Shown in pieces: positions 25,650-34,188 of a DNA stretch of 64,000 bases (positions are counted from its first letter, which is position 1; each line of letters opens with the position of its first letter). The notes under the pieces are model-generated. The model saw nothing but the letters and a program-made list of their open reading frames with translations. It was not told where the DNA came from and ran no database searches. The translations under genes were made by a program, and so were the position numbers. The DNA is taken from assembly GCA_015709655.1 (NCBI GenBank), contig CP054181.1, positions 857,262 to 921,261 on the forward strand, written 5' to 3'. This DNA is from Ignavibacteria bacterium (lineage in GTDB: Bacteria > Bacteroidota > Ignavibacteria > Kapaibacteriales > Kapaibacteriaceae).

Positions 25650-27764
25650 CTAAAGGGCTATTGTGGTATATACCCACAGGTTGCGTCCGGCCTGCATAAA
25701 GACTGTTGGCACAGGCTGCCCCTGCGAATAATCCACGCCGCCATTGGTAGTGTACGGCCGATTACCAATGTTATTCATCCGAATACCAAGCTGTACTCTC
25801 CGGTAGTTCAGGCGCAGCGCAGCGTCGGCAATCGTAAATCCGTCAAGCATCAGATTTGGTGCGTTGGTGAGCTCCAGAAACGAAGAGCTAACCGTTCTCA
25901 GGCCAACGTCAAATCCCAGCCATTCAGCAGGATCCCACTGCAACTGCGCAGTCCCCTGCACGTGGGGTGTGAGTACTGCTTCGACATTGCTGACGGTTTT
26001 TTGCGCCGATACCAGATAAACATTTTTAATGTTTGACTTCATCACCGTGGCATTGAGCAAAAGGGTCAGACTACTGCGGAGCTTCCAGCGGAGGTCGGCT
26101 TCAACGCCGTACCGTGAGCTCGAGGCAACATTGGTTCGAAGCTGCACAAAATACTGGTCAATGTATTCCCCGACGGGAGCAATTTCGTCGGTAAACTTCA
26201 TGTAAAATCCGTTAAGGTTCAGCGATATATTAGGCAGCGCCGAAAACAACCGGCCTGTAAACCGTGTGCCCAGCTCGGCATCCACAACATACTCGGGGCG
26301 GACGGTATTGGGTTGGAGTAAAACCGGGAGGTTGGCTTCGGTAATCTGGGTTCCTCCAAGCAGATCAAAGCGGGTTGGTTCTCTGCCGGTACTGCCTACG
26401 GAAGTGTACACGCCAACGTGGTCCGAAAGCTGAAGGTTGAGTCCAACACGCGGATTTACAAACAACCAGATATGCGCCGGGATCTTGGTGTCTTGTGGCA
26501 CAGTGCGCATATCCGGCCTGAAGTCAAGCCGTGCATAGCGGATCTGCAGGTCGGCCTGCAGAGTTGCCTGGGGATAATCATCGGTACTGCCAATAGTCCA
26601 CGCTGCTTTTACAAAGGCAGCAAGCTCCCTCTTGGTTGTACTGTCATCGTAATAGGGACGATTATCGAATGGCACTACCGTTTCCCAGTTCCGACGGGTA
26701 AAGATGTAGGTATGCACACCGCCGCTAACTGAAACGTTGGGCAACACGTCCCAAAGTGAGAGCGTACCCAACACGCCATAATGCCTGTTTTCAAGCGGAT
26801 AGTTAATCTGAGTAAGGTTACCTGCTGCATCGGCAAAGCCGGTGTAGTAGTCCCCGCCGGCACCTCCTGCATACACCATCACACTTGAAGCCGCCTTATC
26901 GTCAAAAGCATGGGTCCACTCGGCTTGCATCAGGTACTGTCCGAAATTATCATGATCGTTACTATCGTTCACATTGGTTCTCGGGTCGATATCGGCAAGG
27001 GGCTTGGGCACGGGCAGGTATGCAAGCTGGTTGCCGATTGTACCGCCAACGGCCAGGAAGCGGAAAATTTCGGAGCCTTGAACGGCTGAAATCCCGGCCA
27101 TGCCGTTGTATCCCGTGGATGCGGTATTGTAGCGATAGCCCTGTGTAGTAAAGGCTCCCAGTTTGACGGAGGCAGCGATGCCATTACCCAGATCGCCGGA
27201 GTTCACGGTTGCGCTGCCCCGGAGCAGGTTGTATGAGCCCGACGTGAGTTGCATGATGGCGCCGGGCTTCCGGGGCATCGGCATGTCAGACTCAATGCTG
27301 ACCGAGCCGGCAAACGATGCTGTGCCGTTTGCGGAGGTACCTACTCCGCGCTGAACCTGCACACTGTGCATTCCGTTCAGGAGGTCGGTGATGTTTGAGA
27401 AGAACACACCCTGATCAATCATATCGTTCAGGGGCACACCGTTCAGGGTCACATTCACGCGCGTCTGGTCAATTCCGCGGAGCCTGAATGACCCGTAGTT
27501 ACTAAAGCCGGTACCACTTTCGCTGTATGCCACAATGCCCGGTACGGTTTGTTCAAGCACGAACTGGGCATCCTGCCCTACCATCGTGCGTGACAGTGTG
27601 GCCGAGTCCACCGTGGCATGGGTAATCGGCGCTTCAGGGGCGGCGCGGACGCTGCTTACAACAACTGCCTTACTCAGCACAGTGCGGATACGGGTAGTGT
27701 CGGGATCGGTTTGCGCATACAAACACGATGCGCAGAGAAGCAAAACAAGGATTTGGTTTGTCAT
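25650..27764 (-). CDS. TonB-dependent outer-membrane receptor, predicted thiamine transporter
   Basis: 704 residues from the ATG at 27764 (signal peptide MTNQILVLLLCASCLYAQ). The plug domain (about 35-160) has SVRAAPEAPITHATVDSATL and VQRGVGTSANGTASFAGSV, the usual TonB-box and plug layout. The remainder is a 22-strand-type barrel with many aromatic turns, and it ends in a Tyr/Leu-rich strand (NLWVYTTIAL). The strong clue to substrate is the TPP riboswitch in its 5' leader (27816-27900), which would shut it off when thiamine pyrophosphate is plentiful. Uptake of thiamine or a precursor across the outer membrane is therefore inferred; no ligand-binding residues were checked. Confidence 0.9.
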   Translation of the reverse strand: MTNQILVLLLCASCLYAQTDPDTTRIRTVLSKAVVVSSVRAAPEAPITHATVDSATLSRTMVGQDAQFVLEQTVPGIVAYSESGTGFSNYGSFRLRGIDQTRVNVTLNGVPLNDMIDQGVFFSNITDLLNGMHSVQVQRGVGTSANGTASFAGSVSIESDMPMPRKPGAIMQLTSGSYNLLRGSATVNSGDLGNGIAASVKLGAFTTQGYRYNTASTGYNGMAGISAVQGSEIFRFLAVGGTIGNQLAYLPVPKPLADIDPRTNVNDSNDHDNFGQYLMQAEWTHAFDDKAASSVMVYAGGAGGDYYTGFADAAGNLTQINYPLENRHYGVLGTLSLWDVLPNVSVSGGVHTYIFTRRNWETVVPFDNRPYYDDSTTKRELAAFVKAAWTIGSTDDYPQATLQADLQIRYARLDFRPDMRTVPQDTKIPAHIWLFVNPRVGLNLQLSDHVGVYTSVGSTGREPTRFDLLGGTQITEANLPVLLQPNTVRPEYVVDAELGTRFTGRLFSALPNISLNLNGFYMKFTDEIAPVGEYIDQYFVQLRTNVASSSRYGVEADLRWKLRSSLTLLLNATVMKSNIKNVYLVSAQKTVSNVEAVLTPHVQGTAQLQWDPAEWLGFDVGLRTVSSSFLELTNAPNLMLDGFTIADAALRLNYRRVQLGIRMNNIGNRPYTTNGGVDYSQGQPVPTVFMQAGRNLWVYTTIAL

Positions 27765-27815
27765 GGACCAAGTCTCCGGTTGATACAAGAGTTAGGTCCG
27801 TCAGGGGTTCGCTCT

Positions 27816-27900
27816 TCCGTTTTCCTTCGTCGGCATTATCCGAATCAGGTTCCAAGAGTGTGTTCTCAGCAACCACCGTGGTGGCAGCACCTCTAACGGG
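27816..27900 (-). promoter_or_regulatory. TPP (THI-box) riboswitch
   Basis: Read on the minus strand, the leader contains CTGAGA followed later by ACCTGATTCGGATAATGCC and GACGAAGGA, the conserved pyrimidine-sensing and pyrophosphate-sensing segments of the TPP aptamer, with a closing stem CCGTT / AACGG. It lies about 50 nt before the TonB-receptor ATG. Controls thiamine transport and synthesis genes by sensing thiamine pyrophosphate. The expression platform (terminator or ribosome-site occlusion) is not resolved. Confidence 0.92.
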
Positions 27901-27992
27901 AGTACAAACCTATTGTTTTTTTTGCGAATGAACAACCGCAAGTGTTCGGCCTGATGTGTATAACCTTCGCTCCAGACAATACTGAACAGGGC

Positions 27993-28000
27993 TACTTTTG
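27993..28000 (+). promoter_or_regulatory. TACTTTTG -7 box, 6 nt before the murA ATG
   Basis: Exact TAnnTTTG, then TGGTCT, then ATG at 28007. With the spacing calibrated on the SRP RNA gene, transcription begins on the A of ATG. Confidence 0.65.
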
Positions 28001-28006
28001 TGGTCT

Positions 28007-29269
28007 ATGGACAAATTCGTTATTACAGGTCCTGCGCGCCTGCAGGGCGAGCTCACCATTTCCGGCGCAAAGAATGCCTCGCTGGCCATGATGCCGGCAT
28101 GTTTGCTGGCACCGGGTGTGAGTACGCTCACCAATACCCCACAGAACCGTGATGTTGATACGTTCTGCCGCCTGCTGGAAACACTGGGCGTACGAACACA
28201 TGCACAGGGCACCACCGTAACGCTTGACACGTCGGATATTCACTCTGTGGAAGCCCCGTACGAACATGTAAAAAAAATGAGGGCTTCGATCTACGTGCTG
28301 GGACCGCTCATTGCCCGTTTTGGCAAGGCCAGAGTGTCCCTGCCGGGTGGCTGCAACTTTGGTCCCCGGCCTGTTGACCTGCACCTTAGGGGGCTGGAGG
28401 CGCTTGGTGCCGAGATTAGCGTGGACAGTGGCTACATCAATGCCAGCACACAGGGGTTACAGGGGGGCAGGTTTCATTTTGATGTTGTCAGTGTTGGCGC
28501 GAGTGTTAACGTGATAATGGCCGCGGTGCTGGCCAGGGGAAGAACCGTGCTCACCAATGTTGCACTTGAGCCTGAAGTTGTAGCTGTTGCAGAAATGCTG
28601 GTACAGATGGGTGCCGTAATCCAGGGGATTGGAACAACCACATTGCAGATAGACGGTGTTGAGAAACTGCAACCTGTGCAGGCAGTAACGATACCGGATC
28701 GTATTGAAGCAGCAACGTACCTTATCGCTGCAGCCGCAACACAGGGCGATGTTACACTGCATAACGTCAGAGCCGACCACATGACGGCCATCCTCCACGC
28801 ATTGCACCAGTCAGGTGCCACCGTACAACAAACCGGCACATCAGTACGGGTGTGCATGGATACGACACCTGCTGCAGTGGATATTACGGCAGCACCATAC
28901 CCGGGCTTCCCGACTGACGCGCAGGCTCAGTGGGCAGCTTACATGTTAACAGCCAACGGGAGCGCCACGATTACCGATACGATCTATCCCACACGATTTG
29001 GATATGTTCCCGAACTGCAGCGTCTGGGCGCTCACATCACAACCGGCGAAAGCACCTGCACCGTACACGGCGGCGCACCGCTCACCGGTGCCTCGGTGAT
29101 GAGCAGCGACCTCAGGGCAAGCGCATCACTGGTGATTGCCGCGCTGCTGGCCAACGGTGTCTCGGAAATCCTTCGGGTGTATCATCTTGACCGCGGTTAC
29201 GAGGTTATGGAAGAACGGCTGCACGCCCTCGGTGCACGGGTGGAACGACAGAAAACAGATGAGTTTTAG
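28007..29269 (+). CDS. murA: UDP-N-acetylglucosamine 1-carboxyvinyltransferase
   Basis: 420 residues, normal length. First committed step of peptidoglycan synthesis in the cytoplasm: enolpyruvyl transfer from PEP to UDP-GlcNAc. Visible motifs: GAKNASLAMMPACLL near residues 18-32, PGGCNFGPRPVDLHL with the active-site Cys (target of fosfomycin), and GFPTDAQAQWAA. Start at the ATG 28007; an in-frame TTG 9 bp upstream falls in the promoter box. The next gene, an EnvC-like LytM protein, starts 3 bp after the stop, so a cell-wall operon is likely. Confidence 0.96.
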   Translation: MDKFVITGPARLQGELTISGAKNASLAMMPACLLAPGVSTLTNTPQNRDVDTFCRLLETLGVRTHAQGTTVTLDTSDIHSVEAPYEHVKKMRASIYVLGPLIARFGKARVSLPGGCNFGPRPVDLHLRGLEALGAEISVDSGYINASTQGLQGGRFHFDVVSVGASVNVIMAAVLARGRTVLTNVALEPEVVAVAEMLVQMGAVIQGIGTTTLQIDGVEKLQPVQAVTIPDRIEAATYLIAAAATQGDVTLHNVRADHMTAILHALHQSGATVQQTGTSVRVCMDTTPAAVDITAAPYPGFPTDAQAQWAAYMLTANGSATITDTIYPTRFGYVPELQRLGAHITTGESTCTVHGGAPLTGASVMSSDLRASASLVIAALLANGVSEILRVYHLDRGYEVMEERLHALGARVERQKTDEF

Positions 29270-29272
29270 CGG

Positions 29273-30466
29273 ATGAAATACTTTTTTTTACTTCTGGGGG
29301 TTTTGCTTGCTGCGGGAACAACTGTCTGCGGACAAAGCGCGATCGACGCCAGGAAACAAGAGCTGAAGGAACTGCGCAACAGTATAAAAAAAACCCAGCA
29401 ACGGTTACATACGCTCAGAGCAGAAGAAAAAAAAGCATCGCGCTCACTAACGGGTCTTCAACGGCAGCGTCACTCCATCACGCTGTTTATTCGTGAACTC
29501 CAGGATACTCTCACGCGGCTTACTGACAGTGCAACTGCTCTTGAAGGTAGAATCCGGCAAACCCGCCAGGCACTTACCGACGTTGAACAATCATACAACG
29601 CTGCGCTTCGGTCTCTGGCCGTATGGAAATCAAAAAACCGCGGTACGCCACTCGATGATGGGACCACTGCCTCACTGTTTAGATCTCTCACCAGGTCTGT
29701 AGTACAGTATCGTGGCCGGATGGTGGAGCTTAGAGACTCACTGAATAAGCAGCAGGGCTTACTGAGCGACTATACCCGTACGCAGACAGTTGTGCTTCAG
29801 GCTAAGGCGGGACAGGAGAAGGTACTGAACCGCACGATACAAAAGAGCAGCAAGGAGCTGCGCTCGCTGCAGTCCAGTAAACGAGCAACCCAGCGTGAGC
29901 TGAATACCAAGACAGCGAGTCTGCGAAAACTCAGTTCCATAATTAACAAGCTTGTTGCCGAAGCCCGCCGCAAGGCTGATGCTGAGCGTCGGGCCAGTGA
30001 AAAAAAATCACCGGCCGGCAGCCGATCCTCCGGAAGGTCTGCCAAAGCCCCCTCAACAGAGTCTGCAGCTCCCGCCTTTTCGGCCAACTCGTTGCCATGG
30101 CCAACAAGCGGACGCAAGTTGATTCACGGATACGGAGCATACAAAAATTCCGAGACCGGCACCACACTCGACAATCCGGGGATCGATATCGCAGCACCCC
30201 AGGGAAGCCCCGTTTCATGTGTAGCGTCCGGCAAAGTCAGCTCCGTTACGTGGCTGCCCGGCTTTGGTTCACTTGTTATTGTAGATCATGAAAACGGAAT
30301 CCGGACGGTGTACGCCAACCTTGCATCGGTAAATGTATCGCAGGGTTCACGCGTTAAGCAGGGTACTCTAATCGGAAAATCAGGCGAGAATATGGATGGC
30401 GCACTGGTTCACTTTGAAATCTGGAACGGCAGAAACAGGCTTAACCCGCTTACCTACCTGCGGTAG
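29273..30466 (+). CDS. EnvC-like murein hydrolase activator (degenerate LytM/M23 domain)
   Basis: 397 residues. Signal peptide (MKYFFLLLGVLLAAGTTVCGQ), a long coiled coil at about 25-240, an Ala/Ser/Lys linker, and a C-terminal M23 (LytM) domain at about 290-397. In active M23 peptidases zinc is held by HxxxD and HxH; here the aligned residues are N-P-G-I-D and L-V-H (VHFEIW), and the YAHL His is Asn (YANL). Lost ligands plus coiled coil match EnvC/NlpD-type proteins that activate amidases rather than cut peptidoglycan. It directly follows murA, so a role in cell-wall splitting at division is likely. Confidence 0.87.
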   Translation: MKYFFLLLGVLLAAGTTVCGQSAIDARKQELKELRNSIKKTQQRLHTLRAEEKKASRSLTGLQRQRHSITLFIRELQDTLTRLTDSATALEGRIRQTRQALTDVEQSYNAALRSLAVWKSKNRGTPLDDGTTASLFRSLTRSVVQYRGRMVELRDSLNKQQGLLSDYTRTQTVVLQAKAGQEKVLNRTIQKSSKELRSLQSSKRATQRELNTKTASLRKLSSIINKLVAEARRKADAERRASEKKSPAGSRSSGRSAKAPSTESAAPAFSANSLPWPTSGRKLIHGYGAYKNSETGTTLDNPGIDIAAPQGSPVSCVASGKVSSVTWLPGFGSLVIVDHENGIRTVYANLASVNVSQGSRVKQGTLIGKSGENMDGALVHFEIWNGRNRLNPLTYLR

Positions 30467-30496
30467 CACTGTCCGGGTAAGAGGATATGAGTAACA

Positions 30497-31702
30497 CTAA
30501 TGAAGCTCTTTTTCCAGCTCGAGATAATCCCTGACCTCGTCTGCAAGCTTTGTGTTGTTGTTTCTGCGGTAGGCATGTTCCAGAAGCGTGCAGATTTGCT
30601 GACGGTACGCTGTACGGCGTGCGGAATCGGTTATCTGTAGCCATGCACGCTGGCGATACGGCAACTGAAGAAGGTGAATAACGCCTGATGCTGATTTGGT
30701 GGATTCGGCCTTACTGATTAATGCCTGCAGCCGTTTCTCGTACGATCCGGAGGGGGTACGAACTGAGTCTTTGAGCAGGTGCGCTACTCTTGAGTCAATC
30801 TGCTTATTTAAGGCTTGGATGTTTGACGAATCAAAGTCAAATGCCTGTACATGCAAGAGTACCGAGGGCTTTAATCGTACCCAAATTCTGTCAGCAGAAC
30901 CGTCAAAACCGCTTTCATTCATCTTATTTACAATTTCAGACACTACATCATACGTCAGGTTTGTTTCAACCATGGCCAGACCCAGCCGGATTGCGAGTGA
31001 CCGCAGCAGAGTTGTACCCTTTGGCAGTTCATGCAGAAGTATCGAACGGATAAAACGCCCCTGGTTGTACGACCGCTGAAAATCACCGGCGCGGTATGCC
31101 TGCCGTGACCGTAGTACCCGCAGTGTTGTTGTTGCGTTGTTCTTGTAGCCTACAAGCTCCAGCAGTCCTACAGCCTGAGAAAAGCCGAATTCAACCCAGT
31201 AGTGTATTGGTCCCACCCCTGTGATTTTCTGAACGGCGGCCAGATAGGCACGCCGGCCCCTGTTGGCCCTTACGTTGGTAAGCCGGTTTAAACCGGTACT
31301 GTCAGGGAACCCTGCGTCCGACTCGGTGTCACGCGGAACAGAGATGATCTCCACCATCCCACTGTCCAGGAAGAACCGCACCAGCTGATTAGCGTCGGCA
31401 TGGGTACCATAGGCACCCATACGGGTATCCACACCAGTGATCATCACGTTAATCACCGAACCTGTGGGTTTTGGGAATTGGGACTGACGCAGCGTCATCG
31501 TAGTATCGGTTACCACGAAGTCTGCCGACCCATTGTCAACGTCAGCCACGGCTTTATTGCCAACGGTGTCTGCATGGACGGAATCCTGCGTCAGCGAATC
31601 AGGCAGAGCATCAGGCTGCTGCTCTTGTTCCGATACACTGCAAGCCGTTAGGAGTATCGCACACAGCAGCGTTATAAACCATTGTGTTTTGCTTCGTTCC
31701 AA
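30497..31702 (-). CDS. LytR-CpsA-Psr (LCP) family lipoprotein
   Basis: 401 residues from a TTG at 31702 that overlaps the end of mazG. A lipobox-like LLTACS near residue 18-21 suggests a lipoprotein. The LCP core lies at about 78-300: VMITGVDTRMGAYG, ISVPRDTESD, NRLTNVRA, HYWVEFGF, and SRQAYRAGDFQRSYNQGRFI with conserved Arg. LCP proteins transfer undecaprenyl-linked glycopolymers to peptidoglycan or other carriers; in Gram-negative bacteria their targets are little known. The C-terminal ~100 residues (TPR-like helices, ALISKAES...) are unassigned. The weak start is the main uncertainty. Confidence 0.8.
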   Translation of the reverse strand: MERSKTQWFITLLCAILLTACSVSEQEQQPDALPDSLTQDSVHADTVGNKAVADVDNGSADFVVTDTTMTLRQSQFPKPTGSVINVMITGVDTRMGAYGTHADANQLVRFFLDSGMVEIISVPRDTESDAGFPDSTGLNRLTNVRANRGRRAYLAAVQKITGVGPIHYWVEFGFSQAVGLLELVGYKNNATTTLRVLRSRQAYRAGDFQRSYNQGRFIRSILLHELPKGTTLLRSLAIRLGLAMVETNLTYDVVSEIVNKMNESGFDGSADRIWVRLKPSVLLHVQAFDFDSSNIQALNKQIDSRVAHLLKDSVRTPSGSYEKRLQALISKAESTKSASGVIHLLQLPYRQRAWLQITDSARRTAYRQQICTLLEHAYRRNNNTKLADEVRDYLELEKELH

Positions 31703-32472
31703 TACTGATCCATCTCTGCCAAGTCCATCTCGCGAAGCACCCGCTGATTTTCAGCTGCCCGCTGCTCGATAAACTGGAAACGTCTGATAAATTTATTGAC
31801 TGTGTTGTGCAGTGCGTCTTCTGCAATAATCCCTTCATGACGTGCCGCATTTACCATGGCAAACAGGAGGTCGCCAAACTCATCGGCTGTCCGTTCGGCA
31901 TCCCCCTTTGCAATTTCGGTTTCCAGTTCGGCAAGCTCCTCATGAACCTTCTGCCACACATCGCGTCGGTCGTGCCAGTCGAACCCTACGTTGGCAGCCT
32001 TTTCCTGTACGCGCTGAGCGCGCAGGGCGGCTGGCAGTGCTGCAGGTACTCCGTCAAGTACCGAGGTTCGCCCTTCCTTCATTTTCAGGCGTTCCCAATT
32101 CTGCAGTACCGTGGTTTCGTCGTGGGCTTCCTCGCCGGCAAAGATGTGGGGATGGCGGTTGACCAGTTTGTCTGATTCGTTGCGGATGACGGTCATCAGC
32201 GAGAATGCACCTCGCTGCTCGGCCATCACCGAGTGCATTACCACGTGCAGTAAGATGTCACCCAGTTCCTTCGACAGCTCGGTATCGTTATGCTTTTTGA
32301 TTGCATCCACGGTCTCGTACGCTTCTTCGATAAGAAGATGTGAGATGCTGTCGTGGGTTTGTTTCATATCCCACGGACATTGCTCGCGCAGAATACGCAC
32401 AAGCCGGATAAATGCTTCTACGTGTGAAAGGACGTCATCGGGCTGCGAGGGGACGGGTACGGGTGTTTTCAT
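31672..32472 (-). CDS. mazG: Nucleoside triphosphate pyrophosphohydrolase MazG
   Basis: 266 residues from the ATG at 32472 (MKTPVPVPSQPDDVL); the frame is open 33 codons further upstream, but those residues are unlike the family. Tandem MazG domains: domain 1 with LRILREQCPWDMKQTHDS and EEAYETVDAI...ELGDILLHVVMHS; domain 2 with AANVGFDW and EELAELETEI...DEFGDLLFAMVNAA. Metal-binding ExxE and ELGD/EFGD motifs are intact. It cleans noncanonical NTPs or helps the stringent response by hydrolysing NTPs to NMP and PPi. It sits between LCP and paaA on the same strand. Confidence 0.95.
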   Translation of the reverse strand: MKTPVPVPSQPDDVLSHVEAFIRLVRILREQCPWDMKQTHDSISHLLIEEAYETVDAIKKHNDTELSKELGDILLHVVMHSVMAEQRGAFSLMTVIRNESDKLVNRHPHIFAGEEAHDETTVLQNWERLKMKEGRTSVLDGVPAALPAALRAQRVQEKAANVGFDWHDRRDVWQKVHEELAELETEIAKGDAERTADEFGDLLFAMVNAARHEGIIAEDALHNTVNKFIRRFQFIEQRAAENQRVLREMDLAEMDQYWNEAKHNGL

Positions 32473-32542
32473 ACAAAATTCAGCTCCGGGCGCAATACGG
32501 CTTTGCCTGCCGATGCTCTGCGCTGACGGGTAAAGACAGAAC

Positions 32543-33523
32543 TCATGATAGAGGGGTAACGTACTGTTCATCGGCCTTGCGCAGTGCCTCGCGTACCCAG
32601 CGTCCGCGCTCCTCGGCAGTACGCCTCACGGCAAGCCGCTCCTTGTTGCACGGACCATCGCCATTAATTACGCGACGGAATTCATCCCAGTCGGGATCAC
32701 CGTACACCCACTGTCCGCTAACCGGGTCCTTCCTTAACTCGCTGTCGGGAATAACAAGTCCAAGCTCATGGATCTTGGGAACGTACTGGTTAAAGAACTG
32801 CTGTCGCATATCATCGTTGCTTGCCATTTTTACTTTCCACTTCATCAGTTTTTCGGTGTGGACACTGACTTTGTCGGGCGGTCCAAAGAAGTGGACGATT
32901 GGACGCCACCAGCGAGTAAGGGCTTCCTGTACCATTTTCCGCTGAACAGCCGATCCGGTAGCAAGCGTTACCACTGCATCATAACCATACCGAAGGTGGA
33001 AGCTTTCTTCCTGACAAATTCGTTCAAGAGCCCGCGAATACGGCGCATACGATCCCCTGCTATTTGCCACCTGGTTAATAATCGCCGAGGCATCCACAAG
33101 CCATGCAATAATGGCTGTATCAGCCCAGGTAAACGCCGGGTAGTTGAACACATTGCTGTACTTGCTTTTACCGCTGAGCAGGTCGTTAATCATGTCTTCG
33201 CGACTCTTGCCCAGGGTTTCTGCGGCACTGTACAGGAGGTGGGCATGTCCCACTTCGTCCTGAACCTTGGCCATGAGTGCAATCTTGCGTTTAAAGCCTG
33301 GAGCACGGGTAATCCAGGTGCCTTCGGGCAGGGCACCGATAATTTCACTGTGAGCGTGCTGTTCTATCATGCGGATAAGCTGCCGTTTATACTCTGCAGG
33401 CATCCAGTCACGTGGTTCAATCTTTTCGCCGGCCTGGATGCGGGCTTCGAATTCTGCAAGTAATACCGGATCTTCCTGTGTTAAATCCGATGATGTATCA
33501 ACAATGGAAAGATTACCGTACAT
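32543..33523 (-). CDS. paaA: Phenylacetyl-CoA epoxidase catalytic subunit PaaA (standalone)
   Basis: 326 residues matching PaaA in length and motifs. Di-iron ligands: Glu in [18 protein letters not shown] in [12 protein letters not shown], and EESFH in [11 protein letters not shown]. PaaA is the oxygenase subunit that epoxidises the phenylacetyl-CoA ring with PaaC, PaaB, PaaD and PaaE. None of those is adjacent here; the neighbours are mazG and an HmuY-like lipoprotein. Either the rest of the pathway lies elsewhere or this homologue acts in another reaction. A good AGGATGA site precedes the ATG. Confidence 0.92.
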   Translation of the reverse strand: MYGNLSIVDTSSDLTQEDPVLLAEFEARIQAGEKIEPRDWMPAEYKRQLIRMIEQHAHSEIIGALPEGTWITRAPGFKRKIALMAKVQDEVGHAHLLYSAAETLGKSREDMINDLLSGKSKYSNVFNYPAFTWADTAIIAWLVDASAIINQVANSRGSYAPYSRALERICQEESFHLRYGYDAVVTLATGSAVQRKMVQEALTRWWRPIVHFFGPPDKVSVHTEKLMKWKVKMASNDDMRQQFFNQYVPKIHELGLVIPDSELRKDPVSGQWVYGDPDWDEFRRVINGDGPCNKERLAVRRTAEERGRWVREALRKADEQYVTPLS

Positions 33524-33550
33524 AATTCATCCTGAATAATACTGTTAAAC

Positions 33551-34153
33551 CTATAGTTCGGCAAACCGGAAATGGTAATACCCGAGAGGAGTGTTCATGT
33601 CCGGAGCTGCGGGTGCATCCTTGTAGATGCTCGTAAACTGAAACTTATACAATTTTCCTGATGTAGTCTGAATAATCAAACACTTGTCGGGGCTTGGCTG
33701 TATGGTATGCTTTGTAATGTCGTACGAAAACATGATGCCTGGTCCCATAAGTTTTACCGGGACAATCCGAAATGCCATGGCTGTATCATCTTCTTTTAAG
33801 ACGGTTCCTGCGGGTACGCTGTCAAGATCTTCAAATCTGGCGTCAACCATAGCCCCTTTCGTGCTTCCAATACCCACATTTCCACTGTTGAGCATGATAT
33901 CGATCTGTTTTGTTTGACCACAGCATTTCAGGTAGGGCATTTTAATGTCCCATAGTGCTGTCTGGGCATCACTGGGACTGATTACCCTGTTCGAATCAAG
34001 CGAAAAGTACATCCATGCGATGGTGCTGTCGGGCTGTTGATTGGAATACGATATGTAGTCCGGCTGTTCGGGACCGGTTGTGGTACTGCTGCATGCCCCG
34101 GCAATAAAAACAAAGGAAACCAGGAGGAAAAGGGTTACGAGTCTGTATTTCAT
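33551..34153 (-). CDS. HmuY-family lipoprotein
   Basis: 200 residues from the ATG at 34153. Lipoprotein signal (LLVSFVFIAGACSS). The C-terminal 150 residues show the HmuY-like pattern: AQTALWDIKMPY, MVDARFEDLDSVPAG, SYDITKHTIQPSPDKCLI, KLYKFQFTSIYKDAP, GYYHFRFAEL. HmuY of Porphyromonas gingivalis is a surface haemophore; whether this protein binds haem depends on His residues I cannot align with certainty. The gene is followed by paaA after 27 bp, an odd pairing. A TATTTTTG box lies 6 nt before the ATG. Confidence 0.82.
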   Translation of the reverse strand: MKYRLVTLFLLVSFVFIAGACSSTTTGPEQPDYISYSNQQPDSTIAWMYFSLDSNRVISPSDAQTALWDIKMPYLKCCGQTKQIDIMLNSGNVGIGSTKGAMVDARFEDLDSVPAGTVLKEDDTAMAFRIVPVKLMGPGIMFSYDITKHTIQPSPDKCLIIQTTSGKLYKFQFTSIYKDAPAAPDMNTPLGYYHFRFAEL

Positions 34154-34159
34154 AGACGG

Positions 34160-34167
34160 CAAAAATA
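34160..34167 (-). promoter_or_regulatory. TATTTTTG -7 box, 6 nt before the HmuY-like ATG
   Basis: Exact TAnnTTTG on the minus strand, spacer CCGTCT, then ATG at 34153. Predicted start is the A of ATG. It lies in the 35-bp gap after lptG, so the HmuY-paaA-mazG-LCP run probably has its own leaderless transcript. Confidence 0.65.
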
Positions 34168-34188
34168 CAATTTCCGGACATCAGAGTG

